Counted from the first letter of the stretch, positions 37,404 to 47,522 are shown. The stretch is 64,000 nt of DNA from Flavobacteriaceae bacterium (GCA_016744415.1 JADGEL010000003.1:248001-312000); one strand, 5' to 3'. Numbers and translations: made by a program. The notes: generated by a model from the letters alone, not told the origin.

Positions 37404-39020
37404 TTACAAAACGCCCATAATCTCAGCAATAACAATAATAAGTACCAAAGCAAAAGGATATACCGTTGCATACGCAATTTGAGGAGCATTAGTTTCCGTC
37501 ATAGAATCTGTAGCACTTAATCCGGGAGTTGAGGTCATCCCTCCTGTCAATGCTCCTAAAATTGATAACAAATTTAATTTTAGTAAATATTTACCGATCA
37601 TTACTGTCATAAACATCGGAATTAGAGTTGTTAAGGCTCCATAAACAAATAGGATTGCTCCGTGTTCGTGAATTGCTGCTACCAAGCTTTCACCAGCTTT
37701 AATTCCTACAGGAGTCAGAAATAGTAACAACCCAAACTGGCGTAATACTTGATTTGCTGGCCCTGACAAATTCCAAATAACAGGTCCCGTTTTCCCTTTC
37801 CAACTTAAAAAAAGAGCAGTTAGCAAAACTCCACCTGTCAATCCTAAATTAAAATTGAAGTTTCCTAATGGTATGTTGATTGACCCTAAAATAATTCCGA
37901 TAACAATACCAAAGGCCACAGGTAAAAAACTTGTTTCTCCAACTCTTTTCAAACTATCACCAAACAAGTTTGTGATGGCTGCTACATTGCCTTTAGTACA
38001 AGAAACTAAGACTTTATCTCCATAGCGCAACCTTGTTGTTGGTCTAGGAGATAAATCAATACTAGAGCGCCTAATTCTTGTAATTGTTGCTAAATAATTT
38101 TCTAGTAAATTTAATTCTGAAATTGATTTGTTTACTAAACTTTTACTACTTACTACATACCACTTAATCTCATATGTCCCACTTCTCGGAATTTTTTTAT
38201 CGGTAGCATGCCCCAATAGAACTTCTACTCTTTTCAAAGCATTTTCTGAACCAACTGCTTTTATCATATCACCCGTTTCTAAAATGGTTTCGGAACAAGG
38301 AGTAACTGATTCATGATTTGGTTTCATGACACGAGAAATATTTGCTTTTGTCATAAATCGAATGTTCAATTCTTTGATTGTTTTACCATGAACATTCTCA
38401 TTAGAAATAATAAAGTTCCTATTTAAAATAGACGGTGTATTTGCAATGATTTTTTCTTTAAATAATTTTTCTTCTTTTTCAATTGATACTCGAAATAATT
38501 TTGGACTTAATTTTACGAATAAAATGACTCCTAAAACCCCAAAAGGATAAGCAATACCATAGCCAATAGATGCCAATGGGGAGTGAGAAGATTGAATTGC
38601 TGCAGCTAAACCTGGGGTTGATGTCATTGCTCCGGTTAATATACCTATCATCATATTCATGTCAACTCCATAAAAGTATGAAATCCCTATGGCTACTATA
38701 CCTCCAGTAATAACCGTAACTCCTGCTAACATCAATAATTTACTCCCTTCTTGTCGAAATGAAGTGAAAAATGTTGAGCCAGCTTGCATACCTATGGTAT
38801 AAATAAATAACACCAATCCGATGTTTTGAATTATTGGTGATAGACTAAATTTAACTCCATACAAATTATATAAATACCCAAAGAAAATAGCTACAAAAAT
38901 AACTGCTGAGAGGTCAAAATAGATTCCTTTGATTTTAATTTTACCTATTGCTATTCCTAACCCAATAACTAAGAATAGTACAAAATAATCTTGAGTAAGT
39001 AATTCTTGAATAAATTTCAT
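37404..39020 (-). CDS. AspT/YidE-family transporter with RCK_C domains
   Basis: 538 residues. Two membrane halves (about 1-170 and 365-538) carry the repeated AspT signature: GAMTSTPGLAAA in the first and GGMTSTPGLSATDS in the second. Between them lie two TrkA-C (RCK_C) domains, for example VHGKTIKELNIR and LVNKSISELNLLENYLATI. The best known members are aspartate:alanine exchangers (AspT), but many are uncharacterised and the substrate here is unknown. It is a single-gene unit in the inner membrane between lpxD and pckA. Confidence 0.87.
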   Translation of the reverse strand: MKFIQELLTQDYFVLFLVIGLGIAIGKIKIKGIYFDLSAVIFVAIFFGYLYNLYGVKFSLSPIIQNIGLVLFIYTIGMQAGSTFFTSFRQEGSKLLMLAGVTVITGGIVAIGISYFYGVDMNMMIGILTGAMTSTPGLAAAIQSSHSPLASIGYGIAYPFGVLGVILFVKLSPKLFRVSIEKEEKLFKEKIIANTPSILNRNFIISNENVHGKTIKELNIRFMTKANISRVMKPNHESVTPCSETILETGDMIKAVGSENALKRVEVLLGHATDKKIPRSGTYEIKWYVVSSKSLVNKSISELNLLENYLATITRIRRSSIDLSPRPTTRLRYGDKVLVSCTKGNVAAITNLFGDSLKRVGETSFLPVAFGIVIGIILGSINIPLGNFNFNLGLTGGVLLTALFLSWKGKTGPVIWNLSGPANQVLRQFGLLLFLTPVGIKAGESLVAAIHEHGAILFVYGALTTLIPMFMTVMIGKYLLKLNLLSILGALTGGMTSTPGLSATDSMTETNAPQIAYATVYPFALVLIIVIAEIMGVL

Positions 39021-39174
39021 ACATTTATTATGATCTCGAAATTGTCATTAATTGATTCTACAAATATGACCAAAATTTAGCCATTGTACTTAATAAAAAC
39101 TGAATTTTACAATCAGAAAATATTAAATACAATGGCAAATCTAATTCAAATAATTATTTTAATTTACATTTTAT

Positions 39175-40809
39175 CTAAATGGTTAACTCTTCTTGAGGCC
39201 CTGCAGCAACAAGTGCTTTACCCTCTTCATTATCTGTGTACTTATCAAAATTAGTTACAAATAGTTTTGCAAGTCTAGATGCTTTTTTATTCCAATCTTC
39301 AACATTCTCATAAGTATCTCTTGGATCTAAAATATTATCATGAACTTCTTTTAATGATGTTGGAATTTCAAGATTAAAAATTGGCAAAACTTTTGTTTCA
39401 GATTTTTCAATTGATCCATCTAAAATACGATCAATAATGCCTCTTGTATCTTGTATTGAAATTCGCTTACCTGTTCCATTCCATCCGGTATTTACAATAT
39501 AAGCAGTTGCATTATGCTCTTCCATTTTTTTAACTAATTCTTCACCATACTTTGTAGGGTGCAATGACAAAAAGGCTTCACCAAAGCAAGCTGAGAATGT
39601 TGGTGTTGGTTCAGTAACACCTCTTTCTGTCCCAGCAAGTTTAGCTGTAAATCCGGATAAAAAATGATATTTTGTTTGTTCTGGAGTTAACTTTGCAACA
39701 GGTGGCATCACTCCAAAAGCATCAGCCGTTAAGAAAATAACTTTTGTTGCATGTCCTGCTTTAGAAATTGGTTTTACAATATTTTCAATATGATAAATAG
39801 GATATGATACTCGTGTATTTTGCGTTAAAGAACCATCAGTAAAGTCAATTTTACCGTTTTCATCTACTGTCAAATTTTCTAATAATGCATCTCTCTTTAT
39901 GGCATCATAAATATCTGGCTCAGCATCTTTACATAAGTTGATCGTTTTTGCATAGCAACCTCCTTCAAAATTAAAGATGCCATTATTGTCCCAACCGTGT
40001 TCATCGTCACCAATTAGTTCTCTTTTAGGATCTGTAGACAAAGTAGTTTTTCCAGTACCAGACAATCCAAAGAAAATTGCTACATCACCATCTTTTCCTT
40101 TATTAGCTGAACAGTGCATCGCAGCCATTCCTTTTAAAGGCAGGTAATAATTCATCATAGCAAACATCCCTTTTTTCATTTCTCCTCCATACCACGTTCC
40201 TCCAATTACTTGAATTTTTTCGGTTAAATTGAAAACCGTAAATACTTCTGAATTTAAACCGTGCTCTTCCCATTTGCTATTTACAGTTTCAGAACCGTTT
40301 AGAACTACAAAATCTGGTTCACCAAAGTTTTCTAATTCTTCTTTACTCGGACGCACAAACATATTTTTTACAAAATGTGCTTGCCAAGGCACTTCTACTA
40401 TAAATCTAACTTTGAGTCGTGTATCTTCATTTGCCCCACAATAAGCATCTACCACATACAGTTTTTTGTTTGACAACTCTTCTAAAACAAGTGATTTTAA
40501 ATCTTTCCAAACTTCTTTTGAAACAGGCTTATTATCATTCTTTGCTTTATCTGATGTCCACCAAATAGTGTCTTTTGTAATGGCATCTTCTACAATATAC
40601 TTGTCTTTTGGAGAGCGACCTGTAAACTTACCTGTCATAACATTTATTGCTCCAAGTTCAGTTTTATATCCTTTTTCATAACCAACCAAAGAGTTGTCTA
40701 ATTCATATTCATATAGCTCTTCATATGATGGATTATAAATGATTTCTTTGGGATTTTTAATTCCTAATTTGCTCAGTGAATTGATTACTGATTTTCTGAG
40801 AATTTCCAT
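39175..40809 (-). CDS. pckA: Phosphoenolpyruvate carboxykinase (ATP)
   Basis: 544 residues, the size of ATP-dependent PEPCK. It converts oxaloacetate and ATP to PEP, CO2 and ADP in gluconeogenesis. Seen: the signature [16 protein letters not shown] near residues 55-70, kinase-1 P-loop [13 protein letters not shown] near 247-259, GDDEHGWD just after and [10 protein letters not shown] near 443-452. A CRP/FNR-like inverted repeat lies upstream, which would fit carbon-source control. The 154-bp gap to the downstream transporter shows no obvious terminator. Confidence 0.96.
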   Translation of the reverse strand: MEILRKSVINSLSKLGIKNPKEIIYNPSYEELYEYELDNSLVGYEKGYKTELGAINVMTGKFTGRSPKDKYIVEDAITKDTIWWTSDKAKNDNKPVSKEVWKDLKSLVLEELSNKKLYVVDAYCGANEDTRLKVRFIVEVPWQAHFVKNMFVRPSKEELENFGEPDFVVLNGSETVNSKWEEHGLNSEVFTVFNLTEKIQVIGGTWYGGEMKKGMFAMMNYYLPLKGMAAMHCSANKGKDGDVAIFFGLSGTGKTTLSTDPKRELIGDDEHGWDNNGIFNFEGGCYAKTINLCKDAEPDIYDAIKRDALLENLTVDENGKIDFTDGSLTQNTRVSYPIYHIENIVKPISKAGHATKVIFLTADAFGVMPPVAKLTPEQTKYHFLSGFTAKLAGTERGVTEPTPTFSACFGEAFLSLHPTKYGEELVKKMEEHNATAYIVNTGWNGTGKRISIQDTRGIIDRILDGSIEKSETKVLPIFNLEIPTSLKEVHDNILDPRDTYENVEDWNKKASRLAKLFVTNFDKYTDNEEGKALVAAGPQEELTI

Positions 40810-40846
40810 ATTCTTTTTATTTAAAAATTGATTCTGTTTTATACAA

Positions 40847-40889
40847 CAAATTTAATTTAACTTCTAAGTAACATTTGTGACATAAGTCA
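40847..40889 (-). promoter_or_regulatory. pckA promoter box with upstream TGAC-N4-GTCA operator-like site
   Basis: On the minus strand TAAATTTG (40847-40854) is a good -7 box 37 nt from the ATG. Upstream TGACATAAGTCA (40878-40889) is a perfect TGAC/GTCA inverted repeat with partial extension (TTGTGAC...GTCATG), similar to CRP/FNR-type half sites, at about -37 to -48. Confidence 0.4.
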
Positions 40890-40970
40890 TGTTTTAAAAA
40901 TATTTTTAAAAATAACACCTTAAATAAAAAACAGAATTACTAACATCAAGGGTAAACATTTAAACTAATA

Positions 40971-42206
40971 CTAAAACTTTATTTTAGGGTAACAAATAAA
41001 ATGTTTGACTACAGGTTTAGATAATGTTTGAATGTTTAAATGATCAGATGCGTCAACAATATTTTTAACTGAATCATCTTTATACAAAATTTGAATTTGG
41101 TTGGCAACCTCGCTATATGCCTGATTAGAAACGGTATCTTGAATAAAAAAATAGGCCATTTCTTCATCAGTTAATTGTAAATCACCTTGAACTTCTTTTT
41201 TTGTTTGCGCTAAATTACCTTCATTAAATAAGTTGTTTTGAATTTTTACATACCACAATTTTCTATCAACTAACATTTTAGACAAAGCTGATAAAATTCG
41301 ATCGTTGCAAGATGTCCATTCTTTAATTGCAGACAATACATCATAATCATCTAACTTAGAAAATATTTCTAAAGTATCATCAGTAAAATTATGTGTGTTT
41401 ATTTGATGTTTTAGAAAATATGAAAGTGCAGAACTTGCACTTAATTCTGTACCTTTTTCGACTAGCTCTTTAGCTCGTTGCAAGATTTTTACTAAAATTT
41501 TTTCAGCTACTAAACCTGTTTTGTGAAGATATACTTGCCAATACATCAGTCTACGGGAAACAATAAATTTTTCGACTGAATAAATTCCTTTCTCTTCAAT
41601 TACCAGAACATCATCTTTTACGTTGAGCATCGCAATCAACCTATCAGAATTGATATTACCTTCAGACACTCCGGTATAAAAACTATCACGTTTTAAATAA
41701 TCTAATCGATCCATATCTAGCTGGCTACTGATTAGCTGATTTAAAAACATGCGTTTGTATTCTCCTTTAAAAATTTTAATAGCTAAAGAGAGCTTACCGT
41801 CAAACTCATCATTTAAGTCTTCCATAAATTTTAAAGAAATTTCTTCGTGGCTAATTCCTGTAACAATACTATGTTCTAATGCATGAGAAAAAGCTCCATG
41901 ACCAACATCATGTAACAAAATGGCAATATAAACGGCATTCTCTTCTTCTTCAGAAACATCAACTCCCTTAAAACGTAAAACTCTAACAGCACGTTGCATT
42001 AAATAGATGCAACCAATTGCATGCTGAAAACGCGTATGATGTGCACCTGGATATACCATGTACGACATTCCCATTTGCGAAACACGTCTTAATCGCTGAA
42101 AATAGCGATGCTCAATTAAATCGAAAATTAAAGTGTTAGGAATTGTAATAAAACCGTAAATTGGGTCGTTAATAATTTTTAATTTGTTCGTTTTTTTAGC
42201 GGTCAA
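40971..42206 (-). CDS. HD-superfamily phosphohydrolase (dNTPase-like)
   Basis: 411 residues. The metal-binding H...HD...D set is seen in THTRFQHAIGCIYLMQRAV (His near 57), ILLHDVGHGAFSHALEH (HD near 94) and a downstream Asp in SQLDMDRLDYLKRDSFYTG. This resembles the SAMHD1/YdhJ/YwfO group of HD hydrolases, several of which act on dNTPs; the substrate here is not known. The start is a TTG: no ATG lies nearby in frame and an in-frame stop lies a few codons upstream. It is divergent from porX across 127 bp. Confidence 0.85.
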   Translation of the reverse strand: MTAKKTNKLKIINDPIYGFITIPNTLIFDLIEHRYFQRLRRVSQMGMSYMVYPGAHHTRFQHAIGCIYLMQRAVRVLRFKGVDVSEEEENAVYIAILLHDVGHGAFSHALEHSIVTGISHEEISLKFMEDLNDEFDGKLSLAIKIFKGEYKRMFLNQLISSQLDMDRLDYLKRDSFYTGVSEGNINSDRLIAMLNVKDDVLVIEEKGIYSVEKFIVSRRLMYWQVYLHKTGLVAEKILVKILQRAKELVEKGTELSASSALSYFLKHQINTHNFTDDTLEIFSKLDDYDVLSAIKEWTSCNDRILSALSKMLVDRKLWYVKIQNNLFNEGNLAQTKKEVQGDLQLTDEEMAYFFIQDTVSNQAYSEVANQIQILYKDDSVKNIVDASDHLNIQTLSKPVVKHFICYPKIKF

Positions 42207-42259
42207 AATAATAAGGTTTATTTAACAGGTCTGGTTTAATCTCGACCAGATTTTCTATT

Positions 42260-42267
42260 TATTTTTG
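42260..42267 (+). promoter_or_regulatory. Putative -7 promoter box of porX
   Basis: TATTTTTG, 66 nt before the porX ATG; no -33 TTTG at standard spacing. Confidence 0.3.
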
Positions 42268-42333
42268 TCTTCTCAAGATTGATTGAGAGGATTACAAAAT
42301 ACAATTTAACGATAACAAAGATAACAATTAAGT

Positions 42334-43881
42334 ATGAGTAATATACACATTTTATGGGTTGATGATGAAATAGATTTATTGAAGCCACATGTAATTTTCT
42401 TAGAAAAGAAAAACTATAAAGTAACAACTTGTACCAATGGTGCCGATGCAATTGACATAATTGAGAAAGAAAATTTTGATATTGTTTTTTTGGATGAGAA
42501 TATGCCGGGAATGACAGGTTTGGAGACATTAACAGAGATAAAATCTAAAAATGCAAACCTTCCTATTATCATGATTACTAAAAGTGAGGAAGAATACATT
42601 ATGGAAGATGCAATTGGTAATAAAATTGCTGACTATCTTATTAAACCTGTAAACCCGATGCAAATTTTATTGAGTTTAAAAAAGAATTTGGATCATTCGC
42701 GTTTGGTTTCTGAAAAAACAACTTCTAACTATCAACAAGAGTTTAGAAAAATTTCGATGGATTTGGCAATGGTAAATTCGCATGAAGAATGGGTAGAGTT
42801 GTATCAAAAGTTAGTGTATTGGGAGTTACAATTAGATACTATTAATGATCAAGGGATGATAGAAATTTTAGAAAGCCAAAAGCAAGAAGCAAATGCTCAG
42901 TTTTTTAAATTCATCAAAAAAAATTATACAGATTGGTTTCATTACGATGATAAACCAACACTATCTCATACGCTATTCAAAGACTGTGTTGTTCCAAATC
43001 TTGACAAAGAAAACGGAGCCTTATTTGTAGTCATTGACAACCTTAGGTATGACCAATGGCGCTTGATTGAGCCTTTGATTGAAAATCATTATAAGAAGTC
43101 AAAAGAAATACCTTTCTATAGTATTTTACCAACTGCGACGCAATATTCTAGAAATGCGATTTTCGCTGGATTAATGCCATCAGAAATGGAAAAAATGCAT
43201 CCTCAATATTGGAAAAACGACACTGATGAAGGAGGTAAAAACTTATATGAAAATGAATTCTTAACAGAACAAATTAGAAGATTAGGCTTAAACCTTAAAC
43301 ACGAATATTTTAAAATTACTAATTTAAAAGCTGGGAAACAGTTAGCAGACAATTACAAATCGACCAAAGAAAATGATTTAACAGTAATTGTTTATAATTT
43401 TGTAGATATGCTCTCTCATGCCAAAACTGAAATGGATGTTATTAAAGAATTGGCTGATGATGACAAGGCTTACAGATCGTTAACAGAAAGTTGGTTTAAG
43501 AATTCTCCTTTATTAGAAATCATTCAGAAGGCACAAGAAATGGGGCAAAAACTAATTATCACTACAGACCACGGAACAATCAATGCTAAAGTGCCAACAA
43601 AAGTTATTGGCGATAAGAATATCAGTTCAAATTTACGCTACAAAACAGGAAAGAGTTTGTCATATAATGATAAAGATGTATATGCTGTTAAAACTCCGAA
43701 AGATATTTTCTTACCAACAATAAATATGAATAGTTCATTTATTTTTGCAAAAGAAGATTTGTTTTTTGCATACCCAAATAATTACAATCACTTTGTAAAA
43801 TATTATAAAAACACTTATCAACATGGTGGTATTTCATTAGAAGAAATGATTATTCCGTGTGTTATTTTAGATCCTAAATAG
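42334..43881 (+). CDS. porX: PorX-type response regulator with PglZ domain
   Basis: 515 residues. A CheY-like receiver (about 1-122) has phospho-acceptor Asp54 in VFLDENMPGMTG, the acidic pair in LWVDDEID and the switch Lys in YLIKPVNP. The C-terminal half (about 200-510) is a PglZ alkaline-phosphatase-like domain: LFVVIDNLRYDQWRLI near 230-245, the Thr/Ser nucleophile region TATQYSRNAIFAG and metal ligands in TTDHGTINA. In Porphyromonas and Flavobacterium PorX, with PorY and SigP, controls type IX secretion, and its PglZ domain has been reported to cleave cyclic oligonucleotides. It is the first gene of a plus-strand run; porY is not here. Confidence 0.93.
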   Translation: MSNIHILWVDDEIDLLKPHVIFLEKKNYKVTTCTNGADAIDIIEKENFDIVFLDENMPGMTGLETLTEIKSKNANLPIIMITKSEEEYIMEDAIGNKIADYLIKPVNPMQILLSLKKNLDHSRLVSEKTTSNYQQEFRKISMDLAMVNSHEEWVELYQKLVYWELQLDTINDQGMIEILESQKQEANAQFFKFIKKNYTDWFHYDDKPTLSHTLFKDCVVPNLDKENGALFVVIDNLRYDQWRLIEPLIENHYKKSKEIPFYSILPTATQYSRNAIFAGLMPSEMEKMHPQYWKNDTDEGGKNLYENEFLTEQIRRLGLNLKHEYFKITNLKAGKQLADNYKSTKENDLTVIVYNFVDMLSHAKTEMDVIKELADDDKAYRSLTESWFKNSPLLEIIQKAQEMGQKLIITTDHGTINAKVPTKVIGDKNISSNLRYKTGKSLSYNDKDVYAVKTPKDIFLPTINMNSSFIFAKEDLFFAYPNNYNHFVKYYKNTYQHGGISLEEMIIPCVILDPK

Positions 43882-43919
43882 GTTAATTAAGAAATGGTTA
43901 AATAAAAGATATTATCAGC

Positions 43920-44327
43920 TTGAAACAAAACTATACACTCAACCAACTTCCAAACATTGCCAAAGAAATTCTAGCAACTACTACTTGCAAAGTTTTATTG
44001 TTTAATGGTTTAATGGGTGCTGGTAAAACTACGCTTATAAAAGAGTTGGTTAAACAATTGGGGATTAAAGACATTGCCAACTCCCCTACTTTTTCATTGG
44101 TAAATGAATACCAAACCACAAAAGGTGAAAAAATATATCACTTTGATTTTTACAGAATTGAATCAGAAGAAGAAGCTTATGATATAGGAATTGAAGATTA
44201 TTTTTATGACAACCATTGGTGCTTTATTGAATGGGGCGAAAAAGTAAAAAATTTATTACCTTTAGAAATTGTAAACATTAATATTGTTGCAATAACTGAT
44301 AACCAACGAACCATAGAAATTGACTGA
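43920..44327 (+). CDS. tsaE: tRNA threonylcarbamoyladenosine biosynthesis ATPase TsaE
   Basis: 135 residues. TsaE is the ATPase of the TsaBDE complex that makes t6A37 in ANN-reading tRNAs. P-loop LMGAGKTTLIKELVKQLG near residues 30-47, SPTFSLVNEY near 57-66 and the closing FIEWGEKV near 101-108. It starts with TTG at 43920: the only nearby upstream ATG is out of frame and the next in-frame ATG falls inside the P-loop. It lies 38 bp after porX and one base before the ald ATG, so it is part of a run. Confidence 0.93.
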   Translation: MKQNYTLNQLPNIAKEILATTTCKVLLFNGLMGAGKTTLIKELVKQLGIKDIANSPTFSLVNEYQTTKGEKIYHFDFYRIESEEEAYDIGIEDYFYDNHWCFIEWGEKVKNLLPLEIVNINIVAITDNQRTIEID

Positions 44328-44328
44328 G

Positions 44329-45531
44329 ATGAGTAAAAAAACATCTTCACCATTTAGCAAAGAACAATTAATGCCCCAGGAAGAAATGCTTGAGGTAGCT
44401 AGAGAAAAAGGAGAACTTTTTATTGGAATTCCGAAAGAATATTACGCACAAGAAAAACGAGTTTCTCTAACACCAGATGCAGTTTCGGCTTTAACCACTC
44501 ACGGACACAGAGTTGTAATAGAAACAGGTGCAGGAGATGGCTCTAATTTTTCAGATGTTGACTATTCTGAAGCTGGAGCAAAAATATCTTATGATGTAAA
44601 AGAAGCTTTTGCCTGTGAAATTGTTTTAAAAGTAGAACCACCATCACACAAAGAAATTGAAATGATGCACCCACAAAGTGTATTATTTTCAGCACTTCAA
44701 TTAAAAACACAATCAAAAAAATATTTCGAATTATTAGCTAAGAAAAGAATTACTGCCGTCGCTTTTGATTTTATTAGAGATAGCGCTGGTGCTTATCCTG
44801 TTGTAAAATCGTTGAGCGAAATTGCTGGAGTTGCATCTATACTCATTGCAAGTGAAATTATGAGTTCAGACAAAACTGGTAATGGTTTGTTAATGGGTAA
44901 TATTGGAGGCGTACCTCCAACAGACGTTGTTATTATTGGCGCAGGTACTGTGGGCGAATTCGCTGCGCGATCTGCCATAGGTCTTGGAGCTAGAGTTAAA
45001 GTTTTTGACAACTCACTTTCTAAACTCAGACATATTCAGCATAGTTTAGGGAGTTTAATTTATACTTCTACTATACAACCAAAAACATTACAAAAAGCTT
45101 TAATGCGCTGCGATGTTGCCATTGGTGCAATACGCGGTAAAACACGCTCTCCAATTATTGTTACAGAACAAATGGTCGAAAACATGAAAGATGGTGCCGT
45201 AATTGTTGATGTCAGTATTGACCGAGGAGGATGTTTTGAAACTTCTGAAGTGACGTCCCATAAAAGTCCAACTTTCGAAAAACACGGAATCATACATTAT
45301 TGCGTACCTAATATCCCCTCAAAATATGCGCGTACAGCTTCAGTATCTATCAGTAATATCTTTACACCCTATCTTTTAAATATTGGGGAAGAAGGTGGAT
45401 TCGAAAATGCGGTACGATTTGATAGAAGTCTGCAAAAAGGAATGTATTTTTATCATGGAATTTTAACCAATAAATCTGTTGCAGATTGGTTCGGGCTTCC
45501 TTTTAGAGATATTAATTTGTTGATTTTATAA
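44329..45531 (+). CDS. ald: Alanine dehydrogenase
   Basis: 400 residues from the ATG at 44329, one base after the tsaE stop; a TTG three codons earlier is the less likely start. It oxidatively deaminates L-alanine to pyruvate and ammonia with NAD+. Seen: IGIPKEYYAQEKRVSLTPDA near 35-54, NAD-binding Rossmann glycines VVIIGAGTVGEFAAR near 202-216, and HYCVPNIPSKYARTAS near 322-337, typical of the AlaDH/PNT family. The N-terminal extension of about 30 residues (KEQLMPQEEMLEVAREKGEL) is a feature of the Bacteroidota form. Confidence 0.92.
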   Translation: MSKKTSSPFSKEQLMPQEEMLEVAREKGELFIGIPKEYYAQEKRVSLTPDAVSALTTHGHRVVIETGAGDGSNFSDVDYSEAGAKISYDVKEAFACEIVLKVEPPSHKEIEMMHPQSVLFSALQLKTQSKKYFELLAKKRITAVAFDFIRDSAGAYPVVKSLSEIAGVASILIASEIMSSDKTGNGLLMGNIGGVPPTDVVIIGAGTVGEFAARSAIGLGARVKVFDNSLSKLRHIQHSLGSLIYTSTIQPKTLQKALMRCDVAIGAIRGKTRSPIIVTEQMVENMKDGAVIVDVSIDRGGCFETSEVTSHKSPTFEKHGIIHYCVPNIPSKYARTASVSISNIFTPYLLNIGEEGGFENAVRFDRSLQKGMYFYHGILTNKSVADWFGLPFRDINLLIL

Positions 45532-45647
45532 ATCTCAATTGTACTACTTCTGCCATCTACCAATAATGTAAAACGAGTACTCTTATTTATTTGACATCTG
45601 TAGAATTTAAATACTTTCTATTCAACTTACCAATTCATAAAAAAGAG

Positions 45648-45655
45648 TATATTTG
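45648..45655 (+). promoter_or_regulatory. Putative -7 promoter box of the YggS-family gene
   Basis: TATATTTG, 30 nt before the ATG at 45686 and within the 154-bp gap after ald. Confidence 0.4.
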
Positions 45656-45685
45656 ATTCACTCATTATAATAATTAATATACCCT

Positions 45686-46339
45686 ATGTCAATTGCTGAG
45701 AACCTGCAACTAATCAAAAATGAACTCCCAAAAAAAGTTACGCTTGTAGCTGTTTCTAAAACAAAGCCTATAACATCTATTATGGAAGCTTATGGTGCAG
45801 GGCAACGTATTTTTGGAGAGAATAAAATTCAGGAAATGGTTGATAAGCAATTGCAACTTCCAGGAGATATCAGATGGCATATGATTGGGCACTTACAACG
45901 AAATAAAGTAAAGTATATGGCTTCTTTTGTAAGTTTGATTCATGGTGTTGATAGCATCAAAACTTTAAAGGAGATAAACAAACAAGCTAAGAAACACAAC
46001 AGAGTAATTGATTGTTTGCTACAAGCCAAAATTGCTACTGAAGCTACCAAATTTGGATTATGCGGAATTGAAATTGCAACTATATTGAATTCACTAGAAG
46101 TAAAAGAGTTTAAAAATATCAATATTGTTGGATTGATGGGAATGGCAACTTTTACTGATGACAAGAAACAAGTCAGGAAAGAATTTAATAATTTAAAAGT
46201 GTTGTTTGATAAGTTTAAAACAAATCATGAAGAACTAAAAATTGTCTCTATGGGGATGAGTAGTGATTTTAAACTTGCCATAGAAGAGGGAAGCACAATG
46301 ATAAGAGTTGGAAGTTCCATTTTTGGAAACAGAAATTAA
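45686..46339 (+). CDS. yggS: YggS/PROSC-family PLP homeostasis protein
   Basis: 217 residues, a single alpha/beta-barrel PLP-binding domain. The PLP lysine is Lys25 in VAVSKTKP. GENKIQEM, WHMIGHLQRNKVKY, GLMGMAT and the C-terminal LSMGMSSDF-like block (VSMGMSSDFKLAIEEGSTMIRVG) are conserved family features. It buffers free pyridoxal phosphate in the cytoplasm and affects amino-acid balance; no enzyme activity is established. It probably begins a new transcript continuing into the exonuclease gene 33 bp later. Confidence 0.93.
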   Translation: MSIAENLQLIKNELPKKVTLVAVSKTKPITSIMEAYGAGQRIFGENKIQEMVDKQLQLPGDIRWHMIGHLQRNKVKYMASFVSLIHGVDSIKTLKEINKQAKKHNRVIDCLLQAKIATEATKFGLCGIEIATILNSLEVKEFKNINIVGLMGMATFTDDKKQVRKEFNNLKVLFDKFKTNHEELKIVSMGMSSDFKLAIEEGSTMIRVGSSIFGNRN

Positions 46340-46372
46340 AATATAAATCAACCCAAAACAGATTTAAAATAA

Positions 46373-47452
46373 GTGTACGTAATTTTAGATATAGAAACCA
46401 CCGGAGGAAAGTATAATGAAGAAGGAATCACTGAAATTGCAGCCTACAAATTTGATGGTCACGAAATTGTTGACCAATTAATTACGCTCGTAAATCCAGA
46501 AAAAGAAATTCAGCCTTTTGTAGTAAGACTCACTGGCATTAATAATGGAATGCTTAAAAATGCTCCCAAATTTCATGAAATTGCAAAAAGGATTGTTGAG
46601 CTTACAGAAGGTTCTATTATGGTTGCACACAATGCAAATTTTGATTATCGCATTTTAAAAACGGAATTTAGACGTTTAGGGTTTGACTTTAATAGAGAAA
46701 CGCTTTGCACTGTTGAACTTACTAAAAAATTAATTCCTGATTTAGAGTCTTATAGTTTAGGAAAATTATGTAAAACTCTTTGTATTCCTGTTTCAAATAG
46801 GCATAGAGCAGAAGGTGATGCTTTAGCTACTGTTAAATTATTTAAATTATTGATTGACAAAGATGTAAATAAAGAAATCATTAAGAGTAATATTAAACAG
46901 GGCATAGGAAAAGAACTCCCTTCTAAATTACAAAACATCTTAGATGATGTTCCATCAAAAACAGGTGTATTTTATGCGCACAAAGAAAATGGAGATATCC
47001 TATATATTGGAGAAGGCAAAAACATGAAGAGAAGTGTAAATAAACTCTTTTTAAAAACTTCAAAAAAAGGAAAACTATTACAAGAATCTTTAAGCTCTGT
47101 TTCTTATGAAGAAACTGGAAACGATTTAATAGGAAAGCTAAAATATTACAACGAGTTGATGATTAATAAACCGAGTTTTAATTTTTACTTCCCTAAAAAA
47201 GTAGGCATAACAGCCTTAAGCAATCCTAATTTACTTATTATAGATAAGGGGAGACATACCGGAGAAAAATCAGTAGTACTTGTTGAAAACAACATACTAC
47301 TGGGCTTTTGTTTTGTTGACTTAGCTTACCAAATAGAGCATGCCGAAGTATTGAAATCATTACTAACACCCATTAAGAATAGTCAAATGAATCGACATGT
47401 TTTTAAAACCTATCTCCAAAAAAACAAAGTAGAAAAAATTGTTAGATTTTAA
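46373..47452 (+). CDS. DnaQ-like exonuclease with GIY-YIG-like domain
   Basis: 359 residues. Residues 1-165 form a DEDDh 3'-5' exonuclease: YVILDIETTG (motif I), VAHNANFDYRIL (motif II) and HRAEGDALAT (motif III). Residues about 195-280 resemble the UvrC-type GIY-YIG fold (GVFYAHKENGDILYIGEGKN) but the usual catalytic Arg and Glu are not obvious, so nuclease activity of this half is doubtful. The combination matches a widespread PolC-like exonuclease/UvrC-N family. The start is GTG at 46373 because no ATG is available upstream of the conserved MYVILDIET. It lies 8 bp before the first DUF3857 gene. Confidence 0.85.
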   Translation: MYVILDIETTGGKYNEEGITEIAAYKFDGHEIVDQLITLVNPEKEIQPFVVRLTGINNGMLKNAPKFHEIAKRIVELTEGSIMVAHNANFDYRILKTEFRRLGFDFNRETLCTVELTKKLIPDLESYSLGKLCKTLCIPVSNRHRAEGDALATVKLFKLLIDKDVNKEIIKSNIKQGIGKELPSKLQNILDDVPSKTGVFYAHKENGDILYIGEGKNMKRSVNKLFLKTSKKGKLLQESLSSVSYEETGNDLIGKLKYYNELMINKPSFNFYFPKKVGITALSNPNLLIIDKGRHTGEKSVVLVENNILLGFCFVDLAYQIEHAEVLKSLLTPIKNSQMNRHVFKTYLQKNKVEKIVRF

Positions 47453-47460
47453 ATAACTTC

Positions 47461-47522
47461 ATGAAAAAAATTGCTCCATCACTCCTACTCTTTTTTATCT
47501 GTTTTCAATCGTATAGTCAAAA
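47461..47522 (+). repeat. 62-bp direct repeat, copy 1 (signal-peptide region)
   Basis: The first 62 nt of this gene are identical, synonymous sites included, to 49433-49494 in the next gene. The identity begins at the ATG and stops just after the signal peptide codons. Confidence 0.95.

Noticed and set aside
42334-43881. PglZ of a BREX or phage-growth-limitation defence system
   Set aside because: The PglZ domain is fused to an N-terminal receiver as in PorX, and no other BREX or Pgl genes are nearby.
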